From Tolypothrix sp. NIES-4075 (lineage in GTDB: Bacteria > Cyanobacteriota > Cyanobacteriia > Cyanobacteriales > Nostocaceae): a stretch of DNA of 64,000 nt. Both the position numbers and the translations under genes were made by a program. The stretch spans positions 744,001 to 808,000 of the forward strand of contig NZ_BDUC01000002.1 in NCBI RefSeq assembly GCF_002218085.1. Reading direction: 5' to 3'. Under the pieces are notes generated by a model. That model worked only from the letters and a program-made list of their open reading frames with translations. It ran no database searches and had not been told where the DNA came from. Shown in pieces: positions 52,788 to 60,340 of this stretch; positions within the stretch are counted from its first letter, which is position 1; each line of letters starts with the position of its first letter.

Positions 52788-53573
52788 ATGAGAAAAATTT
52801 TCAATTCTCTGTTATTAGCTGCTTTTATCGCAGCGATCATGATAATAGCTCGTTGGATTGGACATCAGGCTTACTCGTGGATGCCTACTCAAGCAACCGC
52901 AGAAGCGAAACGGGTTGATGATATATTCAGCTTTCTCACGTCGGTGGGAGCGTTCATCTTCTTGGGAATTACTGGGATCATAGGGTATTCGCTTCTCACC
53001 TGTCGTGCTACTAGGGGAGACTGGAGTCACGGTCATCCTGCCAGAAGTGATGCGAGGATAGAAATCTTGTGGACTGTTATCCCAACTTTACTGGTGTTGT
53101 GGCTTGCGGCTCAAAGCTACAACATTTATCAGCAATTAAATATCGAAGGTCTATCGCCAATAGTACATCTGCACATGCTGGAAGAACCTGCTGTTGCAGC
53201 AACAGTCAAAAGTGACATTAATCAGCTTGCGGAAAATATTGAAGTTATCGCCAAACAGTGGGTTTGGTCTTTCCGCTATCCAAATAATATTGTTAGTAAC
53301 GAATTGCATGTAGTAGTAAATGAACGTACCCGCCTAAATTTGCATTCACAGGATGTGATTCACGGTTTCTATATCCCTGAGTTCCGTCTGAAGCAGGACA
53401 TCGTACCCAACCGCAATATTGACATTGTGTTGACACCCACCCAAACAGGCAAATATCGGCTGCGTGATTCTCAATTTAGTGGTACCGACTTCGCCTTAAT
53501 GCAAGCGGATGTATATGTTGATTCAAGTGAAGCTTATAGTCAGTGGCTTTCTCAAGTTGCGAAACGCAAATAA
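52788..53573 (+). CDS. ctaC: Cytochrome c oxidase subunit II without CuA site (ARTO type)
   Basis: Subunit II of a heme-copper oxidase, 261 residues. Two helices (about 7-25 and 48-72) anchor a periplasmic cupredoxin domain: VIAKQWVWSFRYP, VIHGFYIPEFRLKQDIVPN, then LRDSQFSGTDFALMQADVYV. In CuA proteins the last stretch reads C-x3-C-G-x2-H-x2-M. Here the two Cys are Asp and Ser and the His is Phe, so CuA cannot form. This matches the cyanobacterial alternative respiratory terminal oxidase, thought to take electrons from quinol. The ATG at 52788 is preferred to a GTG eight codons earlier. Confidence 0.93.
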   Translation: MRKIFNSLLLAAFIAAIMIIARWIGHQAYSWMPTQATAEAKRVDDIFSFLTSVGAFIFLGITGIIGYSLLTCRATRGDWSHGHPARSDARIEILWTVIPTLLVLWLAAQSYNIYQQLNIEGLSPIVHLHMLEEPAVAATVKSDINQLAENIEVIAKQWVWSFRYPNNIVSNELHVVVNERTRLNLHSQDVIHGFYIPEFRLKQDIVPNRNIDIVLTPTQTGKYRLRDSQFSGTDFALMQADVYVDSSEAYSQWLSQVAKRK

Positions 53574-53585
53574 AAAAGTAAATTT

Positions 53586-55244
53586 ATGACAAATTCGATA
53601 GAAAATACTGGCTCGGAAAATCACAATCGCCAACCTGATACAAACTGGCGGGAGTATTTCAGCTTCAGCACCGACCATAAAGTGATTGGTGTCCAGTACA
53701 TGGTGACTACCTTCATTTTCTTTTTGATTGGCGGGCTGTTGGCGATGATTATCCGTGGCGAACTGCTTACCCCGGAATCAAATGTGGTCGATCGCTCTCT
53801 CTACAATGGCTTATTCACTTTGCATGGCACGGTGATGATTTTTTTGTGGATTATACCATTTAATGCCGGTCTTGCCAACTATTTAGTGCCGCTGATGATT
53901 GGGGCAAAGGATATGGCGTTTCCAGTTTTGAATGCGATCGCTTTCTGGATGATTCCCCCAGCAGGTATCTTGTTATTATCAAGCTTTTTGGTGCAAGGTG
54001 GTCCGGCGCAAGCTGGGTGGTGGTCTTACCCACCAATTAGCATCCAAAACCCATCTGGTTATCCGATCAACGGCGAATCAATTTGGATACTAAGTGTAGC
54101 GCTGCTGGGCATCTCATCAATTATGGGCGGCGTAAACTTCATCACCACTATCGTTTGGATGCGGGCGCCTGGGATGACGTTTTTTCGGATGCCGATTTTT
54201 GTCTGGTCAGTTCTTAGCGCTCAGTTGCTGCAACTGTTTTGCCTCCCTTCCCTCACCGGCGCAATTATACTGTTATTTTTTGACCTCACTTTCGGTACAA
54301 ATTTCTTCAAACCGTTGCAGGATGGCGACCCAATCATCTATCAGCATTTGTTTTGGTTCTACTCCCACCCGGCAGTTTACGTGATGGCGCTACCCGCCTT
54401 CGGTATTTTTGCGGAAATCCTCCCCGCCTTTTCCCGGAATCCGTTGTTTGGTTATCGGTCAGTAGCGATCGCCTCCTTCGGAATCGGTTTGGTCAGCATC
54501 TTCGTCTGGGTACATCATATGTTCGCCAGCGCTACGCCCAACTGGATGCGGATACTCTTCATGGTTTCCTCGATGTTGGTCGCCGTACCTACTGGTGTAA
54601 AAGTATTTGCTTGGACTGCTACCGTCTGGAATGGCAGACTGCACCTTTTGACCCCGATGCTGTTTGCCTTGGGAGGTGTCGTGATGTTTGTTTTCGGTGG
54701 AATTACTGGAATCATGCTCGCAAGCGTGCCCTTTGATATTCACGTCAACAACACTTACTTTGTGGTGGGTCACTTTCACTACATCGTCCACAACACCATC
54801 ACAATGGCAATTTTTGCGGCGATTTATTTTTGGTTCCCCAAAATAACCGGGCGGATGTACGCTGAAGGCTGGGGCAAGATACATTTCTTTTTGACCTTTA
54901 TCGGTGCTAACCTCACCTTCTTTCCGATGCATCCTTTGGGCTTACAAGGAATGCTGCGCCGAGTTTCCTCCTATGACCCGCAGTATCAGGGATGGAATAT
55001 CGTTGCCAGCCTTGGGGGTTTTTTGTTGGGGATGTCTACGCTGCCTTTCATTGCTAATATGATAGGTTCTTTACTATTGGGGAAAGAAGCATCTTATAAT
55101 CCCTGGCACGCTACAGGGTTAGAGTGGAAGACTTCTTCACCACCACCAAAAGAGAACTTTGAGGAAATTCCCGTTGTGAATGAGCCACCTTACAACTACA
55201 ACGATAGGTCATTAGAGGCACCAGAAGCAGCCGCTCAGGAATAG
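53586..55244 (+). CDS. ctaD: Cytochrome c oxidase subunit I, A2-type
   Basis: Subunit I, 552 residues, twelve membrane helices, holding a low-spin heme and the heme-CuB site. Ligands: H in FTLHGTVMIFLW; WFYSHPAVYVMALP with CuB His and the His-Tyr pair; the double His in VHHMFAS; VGHFHYIV for the two hemes. The proton-channel glutamate of HPEV is replaced (HPAV) and YS precedes it, the mark of A2-type oxidases. The lysine channel TGVKVFAW is kept. It starts 12 bases after ctaC. Confidence 0.95.
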   Translation: MTNSIENTGSENHNRQPDTNWREYFSFSTDHKVIGVQYMVTTFIFFLIGGLLAMIIRGELLTPESNVVDRSLYNGLFTLHGTVMIFLWIIPFNAGLANYLVPLMIGAKDMAFPVLNAIAFWMIPPAGILLLSSFLVQGGPAQAGWWSYPPISIQNPSGYPINGESIWILSVALLGISSIMGGVNFITTIVWMRAPGMTFFRMPIFVWSVLSAQLLQLFCLPSLTGAIILLFFDLTFGTNFFKPLQDGDPIIYQHLFWFYSHPAVYVMALPAFGIFAEILPAFSRNPLFGYRSVAIASFGIGLVSIFVWVHHMFASATPNWMRILFMVSSMLVAVPTGVKVFAWTATVWNGRLHLLTPMLFALGGVVMFVFGGITGIMLASVPFDIHVNNTYFVVGHFHYIVHNTITMAIFAAIYFWFPKITGRMYAEGWGKIHFFLTFIGANLTFFPMHPLGLQGMLRRVSSYDPQYQGWNIVASLGGFLLGMSTLPFIANMIGSLLLGKEASYNPWHATGLEWKTSSPPPKENFEEIPVVNEPPYNYNDRSLEAPEAAAQE

Positions 55245-55765
55245 AGGGGGGATGTAGAGACGCGAAATTTTGCGTCTCTACTACCGTGTACACACAAGTC
55301 ATCGAATTACCTAAAAATCTTGAAAAACCTCACCCTGTCCGTTCCGGACATCCGCAGACTCAAAAGCAGCTTCTACACAGACGGCGTAACGAGCAACAAT
55401 TAGGCATCATTTACGGTGAATGATGCCCAATGTATAAAAAGGCAGAATGCACTTTTTTTGCCTATCCACCATCTTGCTGGTAAAAGGTTAGTATGAGGAA
55501 CTTGTTCCTTAAATCACAAAACTTGGCAGGCGGGTTAACAAACCTGTTGAAGCGGACAGCCAAGTGATCTCGATGGTGATATAGTGCGATCGCTTGACTT
55601 TTAAGACAGTCGCACTTGTCTGTGAGATACCATCCTCAGCGATTATGCAATCATGATATTATACCATGTCCGTTTAATTAACAGTAATAAAAACTTACCT
55701 ACCGTCGTCGAGACGTTCGATCCGGAACGTCTTTACATTGCAAGTAGTTTACCGATGATAACATT
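55245..55765. repeat. 521-base gap with palindromic repeats inside the oxidase operon
   Basis: Repeats seen: gtagagacgc / gcgtctctac (55254-55263, 55272-55281); aacctcaccctgtccg with gtccgttccggac (55326-55349), related to the element after pyrG; atgtccgttta (55665-55675), repeated at 56922-56932; and gtcgagacgttc / gaacgtctttac (55707-55718, 55725-55736). No gene. It separates ctaD and ctaE, which are normally adjacent. Confidence 0.75.
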
Positions 55766-56428
55766 ATGCCAAATCCTATACATGTAGATGAAAGTCCTAT
55801 CCGTTTCGATCGCTTGCACGGGTCTTTACCGAATTGGCTGAAGCGGTTTCTGCCGATTAATGGCGGGCTGTCTCACGATCATCATGGTAAAGGAATGTTC
55901 GGGGTTACGGTGTTTTTACTGTCGGAGAGCATAGTTTTTTTCAGCTTTTTCTTTACATATATTGCTCTACGGTTGACGCATCCCAACTGGTTGCCCTCTG
56001 GTGTCAAGGGACCGGAATTGTCTACATTTGTAATTATTAATACGGCTGTCCTGCTTTCAAGTAGCTTCGTCATCCAAGCAGCAGAAAACGCTCTCAAACG
56101 CAATAAAATAAAAAAATTTCGCAGATTGTGGCTTTTGACTTCTGGTATGGGAATTTACTTCTTGGTTGGTGAGGCAATTGAGTGGCACAATCTCGATTTT
56201 GGTCTGACTACAGGGCTGGTTGGGGGGACGTTTTACGTATTGACAGGCTTTCACGGTCTACACGTTTTTAGTGGTGTGGTTCTACAGACAATTATGTTTG
56301 CCCGCTCTTTTATTCGCGGTAACTACAACAAAAGTCACTTTGGTGTCAGTGCAACTACTCTATTTTGGCACTTCGTTGATGTGATTTGGGTTATTTTGTT
56401 TTCGCTGATTTACCTATGGCAAGCGTAA
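55766..56428 (+). CDS. ctaE: Cytochrome c oxidase subunit III
   Basis: Subunit III, 220 residues, with about five or six membrane helices. Family motifs are GMFGVTVFLLSESIVFFSFF, ALRLTHPNWLP, TGFHGLHVFSGVVLQ and SATTLFWHFVDVIWVILFSL with the conserved HFVD-IW pattern. It completes the ARTO-type oxidase although a repeat-filled gap separates it from ctaD. Confidence 0.93.
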   Translation: MPNPIHVDESPIRFDRLHGSLPNWLKRFLPINGGLSHDHHGKGMFGVTVFLLSESIVFFSFFFTYIALRLTHPNWLPSGVKGPELSTFVIINTAVLLSSSFVIQAAENALKRNKIKKFRRLWLLTSGMGIYFLVGEAIEWHNLDFGLTTGLVGGTFYVLTGFHGLHVFSGVVLQTIMFARSFIRGNYNKSHFGVSATTLFWHFVDVIWVILFSLIYLWQA

Positions 56429-56505
56429 AAATTTGGATTGTATAGGTCAAGATTTGGGCGAAAAACTTTTGGTCTTTGAATTTATCAACTTTAATAAGTC
56501 TTTTT

Positions 56506-56760
56506 ATGATATCAATTCAAGTATTGTCAGCAATAAATCGGCTTTTAGGTGCAATTTTAGAAACTCAGCCCCCAGAGGTGCCACCCGGAAAAGATCCTTT
56601 GATTGCTCATGGTTTGCAAGTTTGGCAATATATTGGCATTACTGTTCTTGCTGTGGCTGCGATCGCTGCTGTAGGATTTTTTAGTCGCAAAGTTGAATAT
56701 GCTATCTTTTTCGCTGTTGGACTAAGTATTGCTTTAATTGTTTTCTTTTTAACAGTATAA
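56506..56760 (+). CDS. Small two-helix membrane protein after ctaE
   Basis: An 84-residue protein (94 if the TTG at 56476 is used). A polar middle (ILETQPPEVPPGKDPLIAHG) precedes two helices, VWQYIGITVLAVAAIAAVGF and IFFAVGLSIALIVFFLTV. Neither start has a good ribosome site. Position suggests a small oxidase subunit such as subunit IV, but the sequence is not recognised. Confidence 0.6.
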   Translation: MISIQVLSAINRLLGAILETQPPEVPPGKDPLIAHGLQVWQYIGITVLAVAAIAAVGFFSRKVEYAIFFAVGLSIALIVFFLTV

Positions 56761-56957
56761 GTAGGGGTATTGGGCATTGATAAAGAAAAGTGTAAATAGC
56801 TTTTTTTTACATGGCTTGTTTTATTTGTACCTAGCCACTGAGTAGGTGTGAAAAAATCTCTACATATAAGCCACAAAAAGTTCACACAGATTTTGTTTAA
56901 TTAGAGTTAGTAGGCTCATATCATGTCCGTTTACTTACTGGTAAGAAAACATCTTTG

Positions 56958-57014
56958 TAGTGAGGACTTCAGTCCTCATATTATCAGACGAGGACTGAAG
57001 TCCTCACTACGAAC
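56958..57014. repeat. 20-bp-arm inverted repeat before the NDH-2 gene
   Basis: Perfect arms gtagtgaggacttcagtcct (56958-56977) and their inverse (56991-57010), then gaac. Each arm is itself a palindrome (gaggacttcagtcctc). An atgtccgttta motif precedes it at 56922-56932, as at 55665. Same actacgaac family as 6834-6890 and 39190-39236. Confidence 0.85.
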
Positions 57015-57059
57015 TTATCACCGATTAATTAGCGCGTTCCCATTCAAGAAGAGGATTTT

Positions 57060-58427
57060 ATGAACCCAATCTATCAAACTGTGATTGTCGGTGGTGGCTT
57101 TACTGGGCTATTTACAGCTTTACACCTAAGCCATCAACATTATCCTCGAAGTGTAATTCTCATTGATCGAGAGGAACGGTTTTGTTTTAAGCCGTTACTT
57201 TACGAGTATTTCAGTGGTGAGATGGAGGCAAATCAAGTAGTACCGCGTTTTAAGGAACTGCTCAAGGGTAGTGGTGTCATTTTTGTTCAAGATACAGTCG
57301 AATCGATTGACCTACATCAAAAGCAAGTTAAATTAACTTCGGGGACGTGTTACGACTACAGTAATTTAGTTTTGGGTTTGGGTAGCGTCACTAGCTATTT
57401 GCACGTTGAAGGAGCGAAAGATTATGCGCTGCCTTTTTGGACAACAGAAGATGCGATCGCTATCGAGCGTCATTTACATGAGTGTTTGCAACAAGCTGTT
57501 AAAATTCAAGATCCAGAACAACGTCGCAAATTATTAACAGTAGCCGTAGTTGGTGGTGGTGCCTCAGGTGTAGAAATGGCAGCTACCTTAGCCGATTTGC
57601 TACCGCATTGGTATGCTGCTTTGGGTGGCAATTCTCAAGAAATCCGGGTGGTACTGCTCAATCACGGTAAAGAAATTCTCAATCACGATATTAATAGTCA
57701 TTTGCGTGAAATTGCTGAGGAAAAATTAACAAAACGCACCGTGCCAATAGAAATGCTGTTGGGAGCAGAAGCCACAGCGATTCGGGCAAACTCAGTTGAG
57801 TACAAGCGCAATGGCAAATCAGAAACGCTGGCAGCAGCTACGACAATTTGGACTACTGGCACATCTGTTCATCCGTTAATTAAAGATTTGGCTGTGCCAA
57901 ACGAGCATCGTGACAAACATGGTCGTCTTTTAGTCACCCCAACATTGCAATTGCTCGATTTTCCAGAAGTCTTTGCAGGCGGTGATTGTGCAGTTGTAGA
58001 GAACAGTTCCCTACCAGCCACCGCACAAGTAGCGTATCAACAGGGAGCGGCGATCGCTTATAATCTGAAAGCGATCGCTTTAGGCAATGAGCTAAAACAA
58101 GCTAGAGTTAACTTACGCGGCACTCTACTCAAACTCGGCTTAGATGATGCTGCCGCTAGCATTTACAACGTTTTTGAAGTTAAGGGCGAAGCTGCTCACT
58201 TGATTCGTCAAGGTACTTATTTAGAATTATTACCAACGCCAATTCATAATTTCAAAGCTACTACAGAATGGTTGAATGAAGAGATTTTTCACGACCACAT
58301 GGACCCAAATAATGTTGGTAAAACAGTTGTGCGGACAGCGGAAATAGTTGGTGCAGGAGTTGTAGGGGTTTTAGTTGCGAGAAAATTACTGAAAATGTTG
58401 GGAGATGATAAAAGCGAGAAATCCTAA
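57060..58427 (+). CDS. Type II NAD(P)H dehydrogenase (NDH-2)
   Basis: A 455-residue single-subunit NAD(P)H:quinone oxidoreductase. The FAD site is VIVGGGFTGLFTALHL at the N-terminus; the NAD(P) site is VAVVGGGASGVEMAATLADL (about 160-179); VFAGGDCAVV (about 302-311) binds FAD; VAYQQGAAIAYNLKAI follows. A C-terminal helix with GAGVVGVLVARKLLKML may attach it to the membrane. It would feed quinol to the neighbouring oxidase, consistent with that oxidase having no CuA. Confidence 0.9.
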   Translation: MNPIYQTVIVGGGFTGLFTALHLSHQHYPRSVILIDREERFCFKPLLYEYFSGEMEANQVVPRFKELLKGSGVIFVQDTVESIDLHQKQVKLTSGTCYDYSNLVLGLGSVTSYLHVEGAKDYALPFWTTEDAIAIERHLHECLQQAVKIQDPEQRRKLLTVAVVGGGASGVEMAATLADLLPHWYAALGGNSQEIRVVLLNHGKEILNHDINSHLREIAEEKLTKRTVPIEMLLGAEATAIRANSVEYKRNGKSETLAAATTIWTTGTSVHPLIKDLAVPNEHRDKHGRLLVTPTLQLLDFPEVFAGGDCAVVENSSLPATAQVAYQQGAAIAYNLKAIALGNELKQARVNLRGTLLKLGLDDAAASIYNVFEVKGEAAHLIRQGTYLELLPTPIHNFKATTEWLNEEIFHDHMDPNNVGKTVVRTAEIVGAGVVGVLVARKLLKMLGDDKSEKS

Positions 58428-58448
58428 TGCTTTGAACAAGCTTATGGT

Positions 58449-59150
58449 ATGATAATGCCGATAATTTTCAATAATTGGAAACGTCTCCAATCTTTCTTGA
58501 CTTTTTTCAAGCGGCTGATCGTTGCCCATCGTGCATCTTTGCTGCTTTTATTAATCGGAGTCTATTTACCCTTACAAGTTTTTGGGGAACTAGCGGAAGA
58601 TGTTTGGGAAAATGAAGGTGGCTTTCGGTGGGATGTGCCGATTTTGTTAGCAATTCACTCGACGGCTAGACCTCAACTTGATGTTTTTGCGGGGACGCTG
58701 ACTAAATTCGGGGTATTTTGGGGTGTGTTTCCGGTTGCGAGTGCGATCGCGATCGCTTTATTTTTGCGTCGTCGATGGCGATCGCTAATCTACTTTATTA
58801 CCACGTTGTTAGGCAGCATTATCATCAACCGAACGGCAAAAGTTTTGCTGCATCGAGTGCGTCCTCATTTGTGGGTTTCCCCAGCACCAGAGTTTGACTA
58901 CGGATTCCCCAGCGGTCATGCTATGTCAAGTATGACTTTAGTGGCAGTCTTAGTGATTTTAACATGGGGTAGTCGTTGGCGCTGGCTGGTTATAATTGCC
59001 GGAAGTCTGTTTGTGTTAGCGATTGGCTGGACGCGGTTGTATTTGGGAGTTCATTATCCCAGCGACATTTTAGCAGGCTGGACGGCTTCTGTGGCTTGGG
59101 CTGTTGGGGTGAGTTTGTTGATTAAGCCAAATAAAAGCGATCGTGCGTAA
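58449..59150 (+). CDS. PAP2 family membrane phosphatase
   Basis: A 233-residue lipid phosphatase with six membrane helices. The three PAP2 motifs are visible: KVLLHRVRPH (K-x6-RP), FPSGHAMSSM (PSGH) and TRLYLGVHYPSDILAGW (R-x5-H-x3-D). Substrates in the family are phosphatidate or undecaprenyl diphosphate. It starts 22 bases after the NDH-2 gene, so it is likely co-transcribed; a link to respiration is not obvious. Confidence 0.9.
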   Translation: MIMPIIFNNWKRLQSFLTFFKRLIVAHRASLLLLLIGVYLPLQVFGELAEDVWENEGGFRWDVPILLAIHSTARPQLDVFAGTLTKFGVFWGVFPVASAIAIALFLRRRWRSLIYFITTLLGSIIINRTAKVLLHRVRPHLWVSPAPEFDYGFPSGHAMSSMTLVAVLVILTWGSRWRWLVIIAGSLFVLAIGWTRLYLGVHYPSDILAGWTASVAWAVGVSLLIKPNKSDRA

Positions 59151-59161
59151 TTAGCAACTGA

Positions 59162-59179
59162 TGAGGGCTCAAGCCCTCA
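59162..59179. terminator. Hairpin between convergent PAP2 and antiporter genes
   Basis: Arms tgagggct (59162-59169) and agccctca (59172-59179) lie 12 bases after the PAP2 stop and 23 before the antiporter stop, so it can serve both strands. The trailing ctacatt also links it to the small-palindrome family. Confidence 0.6.
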
Positions 59180-59201
59180 CTACATTATTAATTTCGCCCA
59201 C

Positions 59202-60308
59202 TTAATTGATAGGATAGAAATAGAATGTTAAAGCCAACACTGCATAGGTTGCTAAAAGTAAGATACCTTCTAACCAGTTAGAACGTCCGTCTGAACTAAC
59301 AGAGTTAGTGATTAACACAGCTACTACCACTGCGACTAATTCAAAAGGATTAAAATTTAAATCCATCGGTTGACCGATCGCCAAACCTGTCAAAACTAAA
59401 ACTGGAGCTACAAATAAAGCAATTTGCAGGCTAGAACCGACAGCAACTGAGAGTGAAAGATTCATGTTATTTTTCATTGCCACTGTTACCGCAGTTGCAT
59501 GTTCTGCCGCATTACCAATAATAGGCAAAAGGATTACACCTGTAAACAGCGAAGTCAACCCCAAACTGGATATGGCTTCTTTGAGTGTATCAACCAGCAG
59601 CTCTGACTCAATCGCTACAAGGATGGTAGCTGCAAATAGTACACCAATCCATAACCACATATTGACGTTGTGTGGAGCGTTGTCTGTCCCTTGATTCGCA
59701 TTCTCTATCTCTGCTAACTCTATCTCTGCCAAACCCACTTCATATAAATAAGTATGAGTACGCATTGAAAACAGCAGCATTAGTCCATAGACTAAAATTA
59801 ACACCAAAGCAACTGCGCTAGAAAGACGCTGGAGCCTGACTTCTTCAATACCGCCTGATATAAAGTTTACAGCGGTTGGTAGCAAAATCGCGCTGAGTGC
59901 CAAGTTCATCGCACTCGCATTTACCCGTGCGACAATCGGTTGAAATTCCTGTTCTGTGTAACGAAGTCCACCGAGTAGCATTGCCAAACCTACGACTAAA
60001 AGCAAGTTGCCGATAATCGAGCCGGTAATAGTAGCTTTAACCACGTCCACGAGTCCAGCTTTGAGAGCGACTAAAGCAATAATTAATTCAGTAGCGTTGC
60101 CAAAAGTAGCATTCAAAAGTCCTCCAAGTGAAGGACCTAAAACTAAAGTAATTTCTTCAGTCGCTGTACCCATCCAAGCAGCCAGAGGTATGATAGCTAA
60201 TCCAGAAGTAATGAAGATAGTTAAGGATGCCCAGTGGAGAAAATGACCGGCAATCGAAATTGGAATAAATACCAACAAAGCTAAAAAGATAAATTTTTTG
60301 ACCAACAT
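59202..60308 (-). CDS. Ca2+/H+ antiporter (CaCA family, Cax type)
   Basis: A 368-residue antiporter with eleven membrane helices. The two inverted alpha-repeat signatures are GNATELIIALVALKAG (about 69-84) and GNAAEHATAVTVAMKNN (about 262-278), each with the essential glutamate. An acidic stretch EIELAEIENANQG divides the halves. It would expel Ca2+ from the cytoplasm, or supply salt and alkaline tolerance, by proton exchange. Confidence 0.93.
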   Translation of the reverse strand: MLVKKFIFLALLVFIPISIAGHFLHWASLTIFITSGLAIIPLAAWMGTATEEITLVLGPSLGGLLNATFGNATELIIALVALKAGLVDVVKATITGSIIGNLLLVVGLAMLLGGLRYTEQEFQPIVARVNASAMNLALSAILLPTAVNFISGGIEEVRLQRLSSAVALVLILVYGLMLLFSMRTHTYLYEVGLAEIELAEIENANQGTDNAPHNVNMWLWIGVLFAATILVAIESELLVDTLKEAISSLGLTSLFTGVILLPIIGNAAEHATAVTVAMKNNMNLSLSVAVGSSLQIALFVAPVLVLTGLAIGQPMDLNFNPFELVAVVVAVLITNSVSSDGRSNWLEGILLLATYAVLALTFYFYPIN

Positions 60309-60340
60309 TGCAAAGGTTGGGTATCAGCTATTGCATCTTA

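Noticed and set aside
54353..54932. Long frames of 127 and 157 residues overlapping ctaD
   Set aside because: Shadow frames of ctaD; the main frame carries all oxidase motifs.
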